Source of the DNA: JAFMJV01 sp963814315
GTDB taxonomy: Bacteria > Chloroflexota > Limnocylindria > Limnocylindrales > CSP1-4
NCBI GenBank assembly: GCA_963814315.1
Contig: CAWFCG010000003.1
Location: 1,054,001-1,118,000, forward strand
Direction: 5' to 3'
DNA: 64,000 nt
Position numbers and translations under genes: made by a program. The notes below the pieces were generated by a model. It worked only from the letters and a program-made list of their open reading frames with translations. It searched no databases and was not told where the DNA came from. Below, piece by piece: positions 1 to 8,596 of the stretch (positions are counted from its first letter, which is position 1; every line of letters begins with the position of its first letter).

Positions 1-768
1 GTGCCGCGACAGCGGGGTCTGCCGCATGCTGAAGTCCAGATGGCGCATCTTCCTCAATCCATCGATCCCAAGCTGGCGTCGGCCCTGCTCGCTGACTGGG
101 GATTTCTGGCTGATCCCGACCTGCCCGATCACCCTGGGCCGGCCTACCTGCTGGTGGCCATCCGAGCCAAGCCGACGCTCCGCCACTACGACCCTGAGCT
201 GGCCGAATACTGGATCACCGGTCCCAAGGGCCACGGCGTGCGCGAGACCATCACCTTCGCCAGTCGCATGCCGCGTCAGATCGAGTTCAGCTGGGGCATG
301 ATCTCCGTGGTCGACCGCAAGGGCGTCGCCAATCGCTACCTCACCTTCGGGGGGACGCTGCGGGCGGAGCGTGTCGACGGTGAGGTCATCTGTGTCTTCG
401 AGTCGCCGGCCCCGCTGCTGCGGCGCGGCGGCCACTCCCAGGGCTGGGACACGGGGGCACACAGCGTGGGCGGATTCTTCGGCCGATTTCGTGCCGCCGC
501 CGGTTACGAGCACGACTTCGAGACGCTCGCCGCGGAGATGGATCCGGTCACGCGCTACGCGGCATTCGTCAACGAATTCGTGGTGCGCTATCGCTCTAGC
601 GAATACCTGCGCGACCACTACCCCAAGCTGTGGACCATCATGGTCAACGAGGAGAAGCGGTTGCGGCGCCAGCACCCAACTGAATGGGCCGGTGGCTTGG
701 AGTTGCTTGAATCCACGCAGCGTGCCGCCTCAGGCGGCAGCCTCGCCTCACTGCTGCGTCCGTTCTAG
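1..768 (+). CDS. Hypothetical protein, possibly 5'-truncated by the window edge
   Basis: The frame is open from the first base, so the gene may begin outside the window. An in-frame ATG at 40 is a possible real start (about 242 aa). I do not recognise the family. The product looks soluble, with no signal peptide or membrane segment, and has a mixed alpha/beta look in the first half (runs such as RETITFASRMPRQIEFSWGM) and a charged helical C-terminus. It converges on ahcY with only 22 bp between the stops. Codon use matches the neighbours. No function is proposed. Confidence 0.7.
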   Translation: MPRQRGLPHAEVQMAHLPQSIDPKLASALLADWGFLADPDLPDHPGPAYLLVAIRAKPTLRHYDPELAEYWITGPKGHGVRETITFASRMPRQIEFSWGMISVVDRKGVANRYLTFGGTLRAERVDGEVICVFESPAPLLRRGGHSQGWDTGAHSVGGFFGRFRAAAGYEHDFETLAAEMDPVTRYAAFVNEFVVRYRSSEYLRDHYPKLWTIMVNEEKRLRRQHPTEWAGGLELLESTQRAASGGSLASLLRPF

Positions 769-790
769 ACTTGCTGCTTGGCCCCGACGA

Positions 791-2125
791 TCAGGTGCCC
801 TGATCCCAGGAGTTGGAGTACCTGATCTGCTCCTCGGTCATGCCTTCGATGAAGATGCCGCGAGCCTCCAGCTTGAGGCGCGCGATCTCAGCATCGATAT
901 CAGCCGGGACCACATGGACCGTGTCGTCGAGCGACGCGTGGTTCGCGGCCACGAACTCCACTGAGAGCGCCTGACCCGCGAAGCTCATGTCCATCACCGC
1001 CGCTGGGTGCCCCTCCGCAGCACCGAGGTTGACCAGCCGGCCCTCCGCCAGCAGGTAGAGCTTCTTCTCGCCCAGGTCGTACTCGCGGACATTCTCGCGG
1101 ACCTCTCGCACATGGCCCTCGGCCAGACGCTCCAGTGCCGCCAGCTCCAGCTCGGCGTCGAAGTGGCCGCTGTTGGCCAGGATGGCGCCGTCCTGCATGA
1201 CGCGGAAGTGCTCCTCACGGAAGACGTTGAGGTTGCCGGTGGCAGTGACGAAGACCTCACCCCAGCTTGCCGAGTCACCGGCTGTCATGACTTGGTGGCC
1301 ATCCATGAGTGCCTCGATGGCGCGCACCGGATCGACCTCCACCACAGTCACACGGGCACCCATCCCACTCAGGCGACTGGCGATGCCGCGCCCGACCCAG
1401 CCGTAGCCGGCCACGACGCAGCGCCGGCCCGCCAACAGGATGTTGGTTGCGCGGATGATGCCGTCGACGGTCGACTGGCCGGTGCCGTAGCGATTGTCGA
1501 AGAGGTGTTTGGTCTGTGCCTCGTTGACGGCCACCACGGGGAACGCCAGCGCCCCGTCCGCCGCCATGGCCTTCAGGCGGATGACTCCGGTGGTGGTCTC
1601 CTCGGTGCCCGCCAGGACCTCGGGGAGCTGCCCGGGGCGTTGCTGGTGCAGCAGCGCGACCAGGTCGCAGCCGTCGTCCATGGTGATGTGCGGGTGCGTG
1701 TCGGCAGCCGCGTTGAGATGTCGGTAGTAGGTCTCGTTGTCCTCGCCGCGGATGGCGTAGCAACTGATGCCGTAGTGCGCCACCAGTGCCGCGGCCACGT
1801 CGTCCTTGGTGGAGAGCGGATTGGAAGCCACCAGCGTCACCTCGGCGCCGCCGGCCTTCAACGTCCGCATCAGGTTGGCCGTCTCGGTGGTGACGTGGAG
1901 GCAGGCGCCGATGCGCAGGCCGGCCAGCGGCTTCTCCTGGTCGAAGCGTTCGCGGATGAGCCGAAGGACCGGCATCTCCCGTTCTGCCCACTCGATACGA
2001 CGGACACCTTCAGCCACGAGTCCGAAGTCGGCGACATCGTGGGGCGGATAGGACGCGGTCTGGCCAGTCGTGGCGTCACCGGAGGTGGTCTGCATCGGGT
2101 CTCGGGGCGCGGGAGCTTGGGTCAT
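791..2125 (-). CDS. ahcY: Adenosylhomocysteinase (S-adenosyl-L-homocysteine hydrolase)
   Basis: Cytosolic NAD-dependent enzyme that splits S-adenosylhomocysteine into adenosine and homocysteine, relieving product inhibition of methyltransferases. The frame carries family hallmarks: the substrate-side motif HVTTETANLM, the TMDDG(C)DL segment, GTEETTTGV, the Rossmann loop VVAGYGWVGRG near residue 235, and a C-terminal MDMSFAGQALS block. The start at 2125 (MTQAP) is preferred over an upstream ATG because GGAGGAA precedes it and its ATGA overlaps the stop of the acetyltransferase gene. It is the last gene of an apt / eIF2B-like / GNAT / ahcY run, so adenosine and adenine handling seem to be co-transcribed. 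Confidence 0.96.
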   Translation of the reverse strand: MTQAPAPRDPMQTTSGDATTGQTASYPPHDVADFGLVAEGVRRIEWAEREMPVLRLIRERFDQEKPLAGLRIGACLHVTTETANLMRTLKAGGAEVTLVASNPLSTKDDVAAALVAHYGISCYAIRGEDNETYYRHLNAAADTHPHITMDDGCDLVALLHQQRPGQLPEVLAGTEETTTGVIRLKAMAADGALAFPVVAVNEAQTKHLFDNRYGTGQSTVDGIIRATNILLAGRRCVVAGYGWVGRGIASRLSGMGARVTVVEVDPVRAIEALMDGHQVMTAGDSASWGEVFVTATGNLNVFREEHFRVMQDGAILANSGHFDAELELAALERLAEGHVREVRENVREYDLGEKKLYLLAEGRLVNLGAAEGHPAAVMDMSFAGQALSVEFVAANHASLDDTVHVVPADIDAEIARLKLEARGIFIEGMTEEQIRYSNSWDQGT

Positions 2126-2994
2126 CCATTCCTCCACAGATCGGATACGTAGGCCCGGACGGGCTCCACGATGCTATCCCACAGCGACGTTCGGCGGTGA
2201 ACGAGGCGCTCCTCGAAGTGGGTGTGCTCGCGATAGCCGAGCGCCCGATAGGCCGCCAGCGCGGGCGGGTTGTCAGCGCGCACGTTCAGCACCACCGTCT
2301 CGACCGACTGCAACAGCTCGGAGGTGACGGCGCTGGTCACGACCTTGGCCAGGCCCTGGCCTCGATGCTCCCGATCGGTGTAGACGTTGCCGACTGCCGC
2401 GATGCCGTAGCTGGGGCTGATGACGTGGGTGCCCGCGGCAGCGATGAGGCGGGTGCCGCGCCGCGCACCGTAGTAGATCCCCGCCGCCACCGCGTCCTTC
2501 GGCAGCGAGGCGTTGGGGCCTAGCTGATAGAGACGGTTGAGGTGCTGCGTGTCGCCCTGGTCGAGGCGCACCGCGTCACCGAGCACGGGCCGAAATGAGG
2601 CCCGGTCGACAGCCATGCGCACCATAGGTGCGGCCTCCTCCACTCGATAGCGCTCACGCACCGCGGGCACGACCTCCGGTTTGGCCGCCAGATAGGCGAT
2701 ACGGGGGCGGATGACATCGCGCAGGATGGCGCCGACACCGGCCGTGTCGCCCATCACGAAGAGTGGCTGGGGTGATAGGCCACGGTATTCCATGACCACC
2801 GCCACCGGTGCGCCGTCCTCGAAGGCGATGCCCCAGCGGGTGCGTGCGAACTCGCTGGCGTCGGTATCGGCAATGGCATAGGCTGCGAACAGGCGGTCAC
2901 GGTCGAGGAACTGATGCAACAGGTCGAGATCCCGCGTAGAACGGACCTCCAGGCGGCGTTCGGCGGCCACGCCATCACGGATCCCGCTCGCCAT
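2122..2994 (-). CDS. GNAT-family N-acetyltransferase
   Basis: About 290 aa. The C-terminal half has the GNAT acetyl-CoA binding signature (HRGQGLAKVV near residue 215) followed by NPPALAAYRALGY, the usual last strand and helix of the fold. The N-terminal half resembles the degenerate GNAT repeat common in such double-domain proteins. The substrate cannot be read from the sequence. The start ATG overlaps the upstream stop as TGATG and the stop overlaps the ahcY start as ATGA, so it is translationally coupled on both sides. Its place between an eIF2B-like protein and ahcY gives no clear substrate clue. Confidence 0.85.
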   Translation of the reverse strand: MASGIRDGVAAERRLEVRSTRDLDLLHQFLDRDRLFAAYAIADTDASEFARTRWGIAFEDGAPVAVVMEYRGLSPQPLFVMGDTAGVGAILRDVIRPRIAYLAAKPEVVPAVRERYRVEEAAPMVRMAVDRASFRPVLGDAVRLDQGDTQHLNRLYQLGPNASLPKDAVAAGIYYGARRGTRLIAAAGTHVISPSYGIAAVGNVYTDREHRGQGLAKVVTSAVTSELLQSVETVVLNVRADNPPALAAYRALGYREHTHFEERLVHRRTSLWDSIVEPVRAYVSDLWRNG

Positions 2995-4481
2995 CAGGCG
3001 AGCCCCCCGGGGGTGGTGGCGCCACGTTCGGTGACCAGCATGCTGATGGCATCAGCGGGGATGACATCGGCCGCCGGCACCAGTGCGTCAGAGCTGCGGA
3101 TCGGCACATCCGCGAGAAAGGCGACCAGGTCACGGGCCGGCCGCAACTCCTCGGGGATGGCGGCACCGTCGGGCGTCGAGGAATCCCGGAGAGCACTCAC
3201 ACCGGTCACGATGAGGCGCGTCGTGCTGGCCGCCGCGAGCTGCGCGATGGCGCGACTGCCGACGAGTGCGCCGGTATCACCGTTGGTGGCGATCCACTCG
3301 GCGCCGATGAGGACCGCATCGACCGGCTCGCGTTGGAGCAGCCAGGCCACGGCATTGTCAGCGATGACCTTGTGCTCGATCCCTGCCTGGCGCAACTCCC
3401 AGCTGGCGAGGCGTGCGCCATCCATGAAGGGCCGACCCTCGGCCACGTAGACGCGGATGGAGCGCCCCTCGGCACGCAGTCGCTGCAGTGCAGGGAGCCC
3501 GCTGCCGACGACACCGCCGGCCAGACCACCGTGGCTGCCGTGGAGCAGCACCACCAGCGGGCCATCATGCAGCGCTGCCAGCTGCTCACACAGCACGGCC
3601 GCGATGGCCGCATTCCACGCCCCGGCGTCGGTGGCGATGGCATCGGCTTCAGCAAGAAGCGCTTCGGCCAAGCGGTCACCGTCACCGTCGTCGGCGCTGG
3701 CGGGCTCGCCGTCGCTGATGGTATCGCTGTCGGTGGCGACACCCTCGTCGGAGGCGACGGCGCCATGGTCGAGGCCGGCTGCAGCGGCACGCATACGCTC
3801 CATCGACCAGGCTACCGATCGCGCCGAGGGTCGCGCATCGACGAGTGCGCGCATCGTCCGCTCAAGTTCCACATCACGTTGATCGCGGGGCTGCGTGGCT
3901 CGCTCGCGGGCCGTCAAGGCGAGGCCATACGCGGCCACCTGTGCCATCAGCAGGCCTCCGCGAGCCACACCCAGCCGCAAGTAGTAGGCGACATCGCTCC
4001 CGCGCTTGGCAACCACCTCCTGGAGTTCCGCGGGGATGCCGCGCTGGTCCAGGAGCACCAAGTCGTCGCCGTCCAGACGATAGGCGCTGCGGAATGCGCC
4101 GTCTGCAGCCGGTGGCGCCGCGCTGACGACGGCAGCGCGACCGGAGCGCGCGAACGCGGGGGCGCTCGGCGGTGGCGGCTCTGGATCGAGACCAAGCAGG
4201 CTTGCCATCCCCCCGGTAGTGCGACCGACCAAGTCGGCCATGCCCGCCACTTGACCGACCGCCGTTACCGCCTGCTTGCCGAATTCGAAGAAGAAGGCAC
4301 GGCGAGCAGGATCATGCTCAGTCCTCGCCGGCATTCCGGCAGTAATGCTCGACGTTCGGGCAGTACCTCCTGACTGGCTCGCGTCCTCGGGCGCCACCGA
4401 CTCCACGTCCTCGGCGTCGGCCGGCTCGGGCGTCTCAGTACCCGATGACGCTGTTGATCTGGTAGTCATGCAGGCGCTCAC
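2994..4481 (-). CDS. eIF2B/MtnA-like protein lacking the isomerase catalytic residues
   Basis: The C-terminal ~350 residues align by eye with methylthioribose-1-phosphate isomerase and eIF2B subunits: DLVLLDQRGIP, then GRPFMDGARLASWEL, then DAVLIGAEWIATNGDTGALVGS. In true MtnA the loop reads THCNAG with a catalytic Cys and the later motif reads GAD. Here they read HGSHGG (Gly315 in place of Cys) and GAE (Glu395 in place of Asp). It is therefore probably not an active MtnA and is closer to the regulatory eIF2B branch; this is inference. The N-terminus adds ~100 residues, first disordered and acidic, then RRAFFFEFGKQAVTAVGQVAG. The start is uncertain: 4481 lies inside apt, and later starts (GTG 4403, ATG 4337) have no better ribosome site. 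Confidence 0.75.
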   Translation of the reverse strand: MSACMTTRSTASSGTETPEPADAEDVESVAPEDASQSGGTARTSSITAGMPARTEHDPARRAFFFEFGKQAVTAVGQVAGMADLVGRTTGGMASLLGLDPEPPPPSAPAFARSGRAAVVSAAPPAADGAFRSAYRLDGDDLVLLDQRGIPAELQEVVAKRGSDVAYYLRLGVARGGLLMAQVAAYGLALTARERATQPRDQRDVELERTMRALVDARPSARSVAWSMERMRAAAAGLDHGAVASDEGVATDSDTISDGEPASADDGDGDRLAEALLAEADAIATDAGAWNAAIAAVLCEQLAALHDGPLVVLLHGSHGGLAGGVVGSGLPALQRLRAEGRSIRVYVAEGRPFMDGARLASWELRQAGIEHKVIADNAVAWLLQREPVDAVLIGAEWIATNGDTGALVGSRAIAQLAAASTTRLIVTGVSALRDSSTPDGAAIPEELRPARDLVAFLADVPIRSSDALVPAADVIPADAISMLVTERGATTPGGLA

Positions 4482-4956
4482 GGCCCTTCAGGAACCCGAG
4501 CTCGACGAGGAACGACAGGCCCACGATCTGGCCCTTCAGCTGCTTGATCAGCTCGATCGTGCCAAGGACCGTGCCGCCAGTCGCGAGCAGGTCATCCACG
4601 ATGAGGACGCGCTGGTCGGGGCGGATGGCGTCACGGTGCACTTCGAGTGTGTTGGTGCCGTATTCGAGTTCGTACTCGACGCTGATGGTCTCGGCCGGCA
4701 GCTTGCCCAGCTTGCGCACCGGCACGAAGCCGGCACCCAGGTGAAGGGCCATCGGCGCACTGAAGATGAACCCCCGGGACTCCATGCCGACGACGATGTC
4801 GATCTGCTCGTCTTTCAGTGGCGCGCTCATGAGCTCGATGGCCTCGTGGAATGCCTCGGCGTCGTTGAGCAGAGTGGTGATGTCGTAGAAGAGGATCCCA
4901 GGCTTGGGAAAATCGGGGACTTCGCGGATCTTGGCCCGTAGCGAGTCGGCGGACAC
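4435..4956 (-). CDS. apt: Adenine phosphoribosyltransferase
   Basis: Purine-salvage enzyme converting adenine and PRPP to AMP in the cytosol. At 173 aa it has the normal length. It shows the family N-terminus (IREVPDFPKPGILFYDIT), the adenine-side segment VGMESRGFIF, the flexible loop RKLGKLPAETISVEYELEYG, and the PRPP-binding loop VLIVDDLLATGGT. The start is GTG, preceded by GGGAG at 9-10 nt. It is the first gene of the run leading to ahcY, and a TAGACT box lies about 45 bp upstream. The pairing makes sense because adenine arises from adenosine-type by-products of SAM use. Confidence 0.96.
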   Translation of the reverse strand: MSADSLRAKIREVPDFPKPGILFYDITTLLNDAEAFHEAIELMSAPLKDEQIDIVVGMESRGFIFSAPMALHLGAGFVPVRKLGKLPAETISVEYELEYGTNTLEVHRDAIRPDQRVLIVDDLLATGGTVLGTIELIKQLKGQIVGLSFLVELGFLKGRERLHDYQINSVIGY

Positions 4957-5220
4957 GGCAGGAGACTCCCGTCATCAAGTGGCTGGTGGTGGGCGCTCCA
5001 GAGTCTAGCGCACGGCCCATGGAGGTCACGTCCAGGGCCGGTGAGAAGACAAGGCGTCGCGACCTCAGACTGAAATGCGGACCGCGAGGTAAACGACCGA
5101 CCGACTGCGCTGCGTTTCGGTCGCACACGTGCGTGGCAAGCAAACGCGGATGATGGGCACGACGGCACCGCAGCCACACCTCACGAAGGTCGGATGCGCC
5201 GCCTGCAGTTCGCGAGTAGT

Positions 5221-6339
5221 TCAGCTGAGAGCGGCTCGCTCTGCTGTCACGTCATGCATCGGTCGCGCACTCGATCCGTAGCGAGCAGCCAAGATCTCAG
5301 CCATGATCGCCACGGCCGTCTCTGCCGGCGCCCGCCCGCCCAGGTCAAGCCCGATGGGGCCTCGCACCCGATCGAGCTGTGCCTCACTCAGGCCGCCTGC
5401 TATCAGCCGCTCGCGACGCTCGCGTTGGGTCTTGCGACTACCGATCGCCCCGACGTAGCGACACCCGCGTTCCAGTCCCACGCGCACCGCGGGGTCATCG
5501 AACTTGGGATCATGGCTCAGCACCACCAGCGCATCGAGAGGGCCGAGGTCGATGGTGTCGGCGACCTCGTCGGGCCAGCCCTCGATGAGCTGGTCCACAT
5601 CGGGGAACCGTTCCCGCGTGGCGAAGGCTCGGCGGCCGTCGATGACCACCGTTTCGTAGCCTAGCTCGCGAGCGAGCCGGACCAGCGCAGCGCCAACAGC
5701 CACCGCCCCCACGATGACCAGCCGCGGACGCACGGGGAAGACTTCAAGGAACAACTGCCGTCCAGTCAACTCGAACACGCGCGAGGTCCCACGGGACAGC
5801 GCCGCGAGGCTGGCCTCGATCAGGGCGCCATCCGCACCATCATCACCAAGTGTGCCATCGAGTCGGCCGTCCTGGTACACGACGAGCGTCGCGCTGGAGG
5901 GCGCCGACGGACCCAGAAGCGATGGGCCTGAGATGGGTTCGGGAGAGCCGTGGGGCAGTACGGTCACTACCACCCGCCCGCTGTCGCGCCCGACGGCGGT
6001 GGCCCTGGCGGCATCGATGGCTGCTGACGGGACGGCCGGCTGTACGAGCACATCGATCGTCCCACCACACGCGAGCCCCACCTCCCAAGCCTGCGCGTCG
6101 CTGACGCCGAAGCGCACCACGCGCTGCTCACCGGTCTGGCGTGCCTCGGCCATGCGGTCAGCCGTTGCCCCTTCGACGCAGCCACCGCTGACCGAGCCTT
6201 CGATGCGGCCGTCGGCGGCCAGCAGCATCACCGCTCCCTCTCGGCGGGGCGAGGAGCCGTAGGTCCGGATCACCACGGCCCGGGCAACCGCCACACCATC
6301 GGCGAACCAGCTCTCCAGGACCGGCAACAGCTCGTTCAT
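5221..6339 (-). CDS. XdhC/CoxF-family molybdenum hydroxylase maturation protein
   Basis: 372 aa with both parts of the XdhC/CoxI family. The N-terminal domain contains RTYGSSPRREGAVML, GSVSGGCVEG and GLACGGTIDVLVQP. The C-terminal domain is Rossmann-like with VIVGAVAVGAALVRLARELG and GAIGSRKTQRERRERL. Such proteins help insert sulfurated molybdenum cofactor into xanthine dehydrogenase/CO dehydrogenase-type enzymes. The ATG overlaps the stop of the CoxE-like gene (ATGA). The order MoxR ATPase - VWA protein - XdhC protein is that of coxD-coxE-coxF in CO dehydrogenase clusters. No large, medium or small subunit gene is in the window. Confidence 0.88.
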   Translation of the reverse strand: MNELLPVLESWFADGVAVARAVVIRTYGSSPRREGAVMLLAADGRIEGSVSGGCVEGATADRMAEARQTGEQRVVRFGVSDAQAWEVGLACGGTIDVLVQPAVPSAAIDAARATAVGRDSGRVVVTVLPHGSPEPISGPSLLGPSAPSSATLVVYQDGRLDGTLGDDGADGALIEASLAALSRGTSRVFELTGRQLFLEVFPVRPRLVIVGAVAVGAALVRLARELGYETVVIDGRRAFATRERFPDVDQLIEGWPDEVADTIDLGPLDALVVLSHDPKFDDPAVRVGLERGCRYVGAIGSRKTQRERRERLIAGGLSEAQLDRVRGPIGLDLGGRAPAETAVAIMAEILAARYGSSARPMHDVTAERAALS

Positions 6340-7640
6340 GCCACGACTCCGATACGGGGCGAGGTCGCTCCGGGGTGGCGGTGCACTCGTGGCTGGCCAT
6401 TGCGGTCGGGCCTCCGACTGCGATGGTCGGCCATCTCCGCCAGCAGCTCGCCCAGGCGCTGCAGTGAGGCCAGGTCGTTGACCGCCACCAGGTCATCGAT
6501 GAAGGGGTAGGCGGCAGCCATACCACCGGCGAGTGGCTGATAGTACTCGGTGCCGGCCAGCGGATCCAGCCAGATCAGGCGGTGACAGCTGCGCTGCAGT
6601 CGGGACATCTCCGATCGCACCAGACCCGGGTCACCACGGTCCCAGCCGTCCGACACCACGATGACGACGCCACTGGAGCGCAGCGTCCGGCGCGCCCAGC
6701 CGCGGTTGAATTGCCGCAGTGATTCACCGATGCGAGTCCCACCCGACCAGTCGGACACAGCTGCGGTGACCCGCGACAATCCGACGTCCGGATCACGCCC
6801 CGTCAGCTCGTGGGTCACGCGTGTGAGGTGCGTGCCGAAGACGAAGGCTTCGGTGCGCACGGCCGACACGCGATGCAGGGCCATGGCGAAGCGGATGAGC
6901 AGGCGTGAATGGCGCTCCATGGAGCCACTGACGTCACAGATGACGGTGATGGAGCGCGGCCGCATCGCGGGGCGGCGCCACAGCCACTCGACGAGGTCGC
7001 CGCCGTTCTGCAGGTTGGCCCGGAACATCTGCCGCGTCGCCACCTGCCTGCCATGGCGGTGCAACTCCTGCCGTCGCGCACGGCGCATCTCCAGTCGTGG
7101 CCGCACCTGGTCGACCAAGCGCTCAGCGTCACGCAGCTCGTCGGGACTCATGCGGTCGAAGGGCTTATGCAGCAGTCGCTCACGCTCGCTCCAGGAGAGC
7201 GAGGCGGCGGCCTCCTCGTCAAGCGTGGTTCCATCGCTATCGGCTGCGTCGGCATCGCTCGCGACACCCGCCACCTCGTCCGCACCGTCGGCCCCAGCGG
7301 CTTCGACCTGGCCCGCCTGCTCGTGCGCCCCTGCCCCGGCCTCGATCTGCAAGTCCGGGGCCATCGGGTCGATGGTCAGCTCATAGCGTTGCCAGAAGCG
7401 CGCGAAGATCTCGTCGTAGATCGGCACCTCATCACGGCGTCGGACGAAGATGGCGAGACCGGCGGCGCGCACCTGTTCACGATCGCCGATGTCGATGAGC
7501 GTCAGTGCGCGCGAATAGTCGATGGCGGCGCCGATGTCGGTGGTGATGCCGCCCGTACGCAAGGCACGCGTGAACAGCAGCGCATTCCAGAAGAAGGCGC
7601 GACCCGAGACGCCGGCGACTGCTGTGCTCGCTCCGGTCAA
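6336..7640 (-). CDS. coxE: CoxE-like von Willebrand factor A domain protein
   Basis: 434 aa. The C-terminal half is a VWA domain with a full MIDAS motif, DVSGSM, followed by TRIGESLRQFNRGW and VIVVSDGWDRGDP. The N-terminal half is a helical CoxE-type region, interrupted by an acidic Ala/Asp-rich linker at about residues 105-145. In the CO dehydrogenase system the VWA protein works with the CoxD AAA+ ATPase on cofactor assembly. The start is TTG at 7640, 4 nt after the stop of the ATPase gene, with AGGTAG upstream; no in-frame ATG fits better. It is translationally coupled to the XdhC gene. Confidence 0.88.
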   Translation of the reverse strand: MTGASTAVAGVSGRAFFWNALLFTRALRTGGITTDIGAAIDYSRALTLIDIGDREQVRAAGLAIFVRRRDEVPIYDEIFARFWQRYELTIDPMAPDLQIEAGAGAHEQAGQVEAAGADGADEVAGVASDADAADSDGTTLDEEAAASLSWSERERLLHKPFDRMSPDELRDAERLVDQVRPRLEMRRARRQELHRHGRQVATRQMFRANLQNGGDLVEWLWRRPAMRPRSITVICDVSGSMERHSRLLIRFAMALHRVSAVRTEAFVFGTHLTRVTHELTGRDPDVGLSRVTAAVSDWSGGTRIGESLRQFNRGWARRTLRSSGVVIVVSDGWDRGDPGLVRSEMSRLQRSCHRLIWLDPLAGTEYYQPLAGGMAAAYPFIDDLVAVNDLASLQRLGELLAEMADHRSRRPDRNGQPRVHRHPGATSPRIGVVA

Positions 7641-7644
7641 GGCG

Positions 7645-8547
7645 TCAGGCTACCTCAGAGGCGGTCTCTGCGAGGTAGGCCGCAGCAGTCGCTCCCCGGA
7701 TGGCACGCACATCCTCTTCATACTTCAGCACCACGCCGAGCGTATCATCGACGACGTCCGCGGTGAGCCGGCCGGCGCCCAGGGCCAGCAGGGCGGCGGC
7801 CCAGTCGATGGTCTCCGCCACGCCGGGCACCTTGGTCAGATGGCCCGCGCGCAGGCGCTGCACGAAGGCGACGATGGCCGCGGCCAGCCGCTCGGGCGTC
7901 TCAGGCACTCGCGCCAGCACGATCTCGTACTCACGCGCGGCGTCCGGATAGTCGATCCAGTGGTAGAGGCAGCGACGCTTCAGCGCATCGTGGACCTCCC
8001 GCGTGCGGTTCGACGTCAGCACCACCCGCGGTGGCTGCTCAGCCCGCACCGTCCCCACTTCAGGGATGGTCACCTGGAAGTCGGAGAGGATCTCCAGCAG
8101 GAAGGCCTCGAACTCCTCGTCGGCACGGTCGATCTCATCGATGAGCAGCACCGGTGGCACGCCCTCATCGGCCTCCAGCGCCTGCAGCAATGGCCGCTTC
8201 AGCAGGAACCTCGGAGCGAAGATGTCGTGTGCCCGAGCGTCGTCCAGCTTGCCCTGCGCCTCCAGCAGCCGGATCTCCAGCATCTGCCGTGGATAGTTCC
8301 ACTCGTAGACCGCAGTGTTGACGTCCAGGCCCTCATAACACTGCAAACGGATGAGCCGGGCGCCCAGGGTGGCGGCGAGGACCTTGGCTAGCTCCGTCTT
8401 GCCCACGCCGGCCTCCCCTTCGAGCAGCAGCGGGCGACCCAGCCGCAAGCCCAGGAAGACCGAAGTGACAAGGGCTCGGTCAGCCACGTAGTCGAGATCA
8501 TGGAACGCGGCTTGCAGGCCGTCGATGGTGTCAGGATGGTGGGGCAT
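7645..8547 (-). CDS. coxD: MoxR-family AAA+ ATPase (CoxD-like)
   Basis: 300 aa. It carries Walker A (GEAGVGKTE), Walker B (VLLIDEIDRAD), sensor 1 (VVLTSNRTREVHDALKRRC) and the MoxR lid. In CO dehydrogenase maturation CoxD is the ATPase that partners the VWA protein CoxE. It is the first gene of the three-gene run. The start codon follows a TAGATT box by only 6 nt and no Shine-Dalgarno site is present, so the mRNA is probably leaderless. A plus-strand membrane-protein gene diverges about 50 bp away. Confidence 0.9.
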   Translation of the reverse strand: MPHHPDTIDGLQAAFHDLDYVADRALVTSVFLGLRLGRPLLLEGEAGVGKTELAKVLAATLGARLIRLQCYEGLDVNTAVYEWNYPRQMLEIRLLEAQGKLDDARAHDIFAPRFLLKRPLLQALEADEGVPPVLLIDEIDRADEEFEAFLLEILSDFQVTIPEVGTVRAEQPPRVVLTSNRTREVHDALKRRCLYHWIDYPDAAREYEIVLARVPETPERLAAAIVAFVQRLRAGHLTKVPGVAETIDWAAALLALGAGRLTADVVDDTLGVVLKYEEDVRAIRGATAAAYLAETASEVA

Positions 8548-8553
8548 GCGATG

Positions 8554-8559
8554 AATCTA
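8554..8559 (-). promoter_or_regulatory. -10 box of a probably leaderless transcript (coxD-like gene)
   Basis: TAGATT on the minus strand ends 6 nt before the ATG at 8547. Transcription would begin at or next to the start codon, and there is no ribosome-binding site. The same geometry recurs at several other genes in the window. Confidence 0.45.
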
Positions 8560-8596
8560 GCGTGCCTGCGGCCTGCTAACGTGCAGCGGCTACCGC

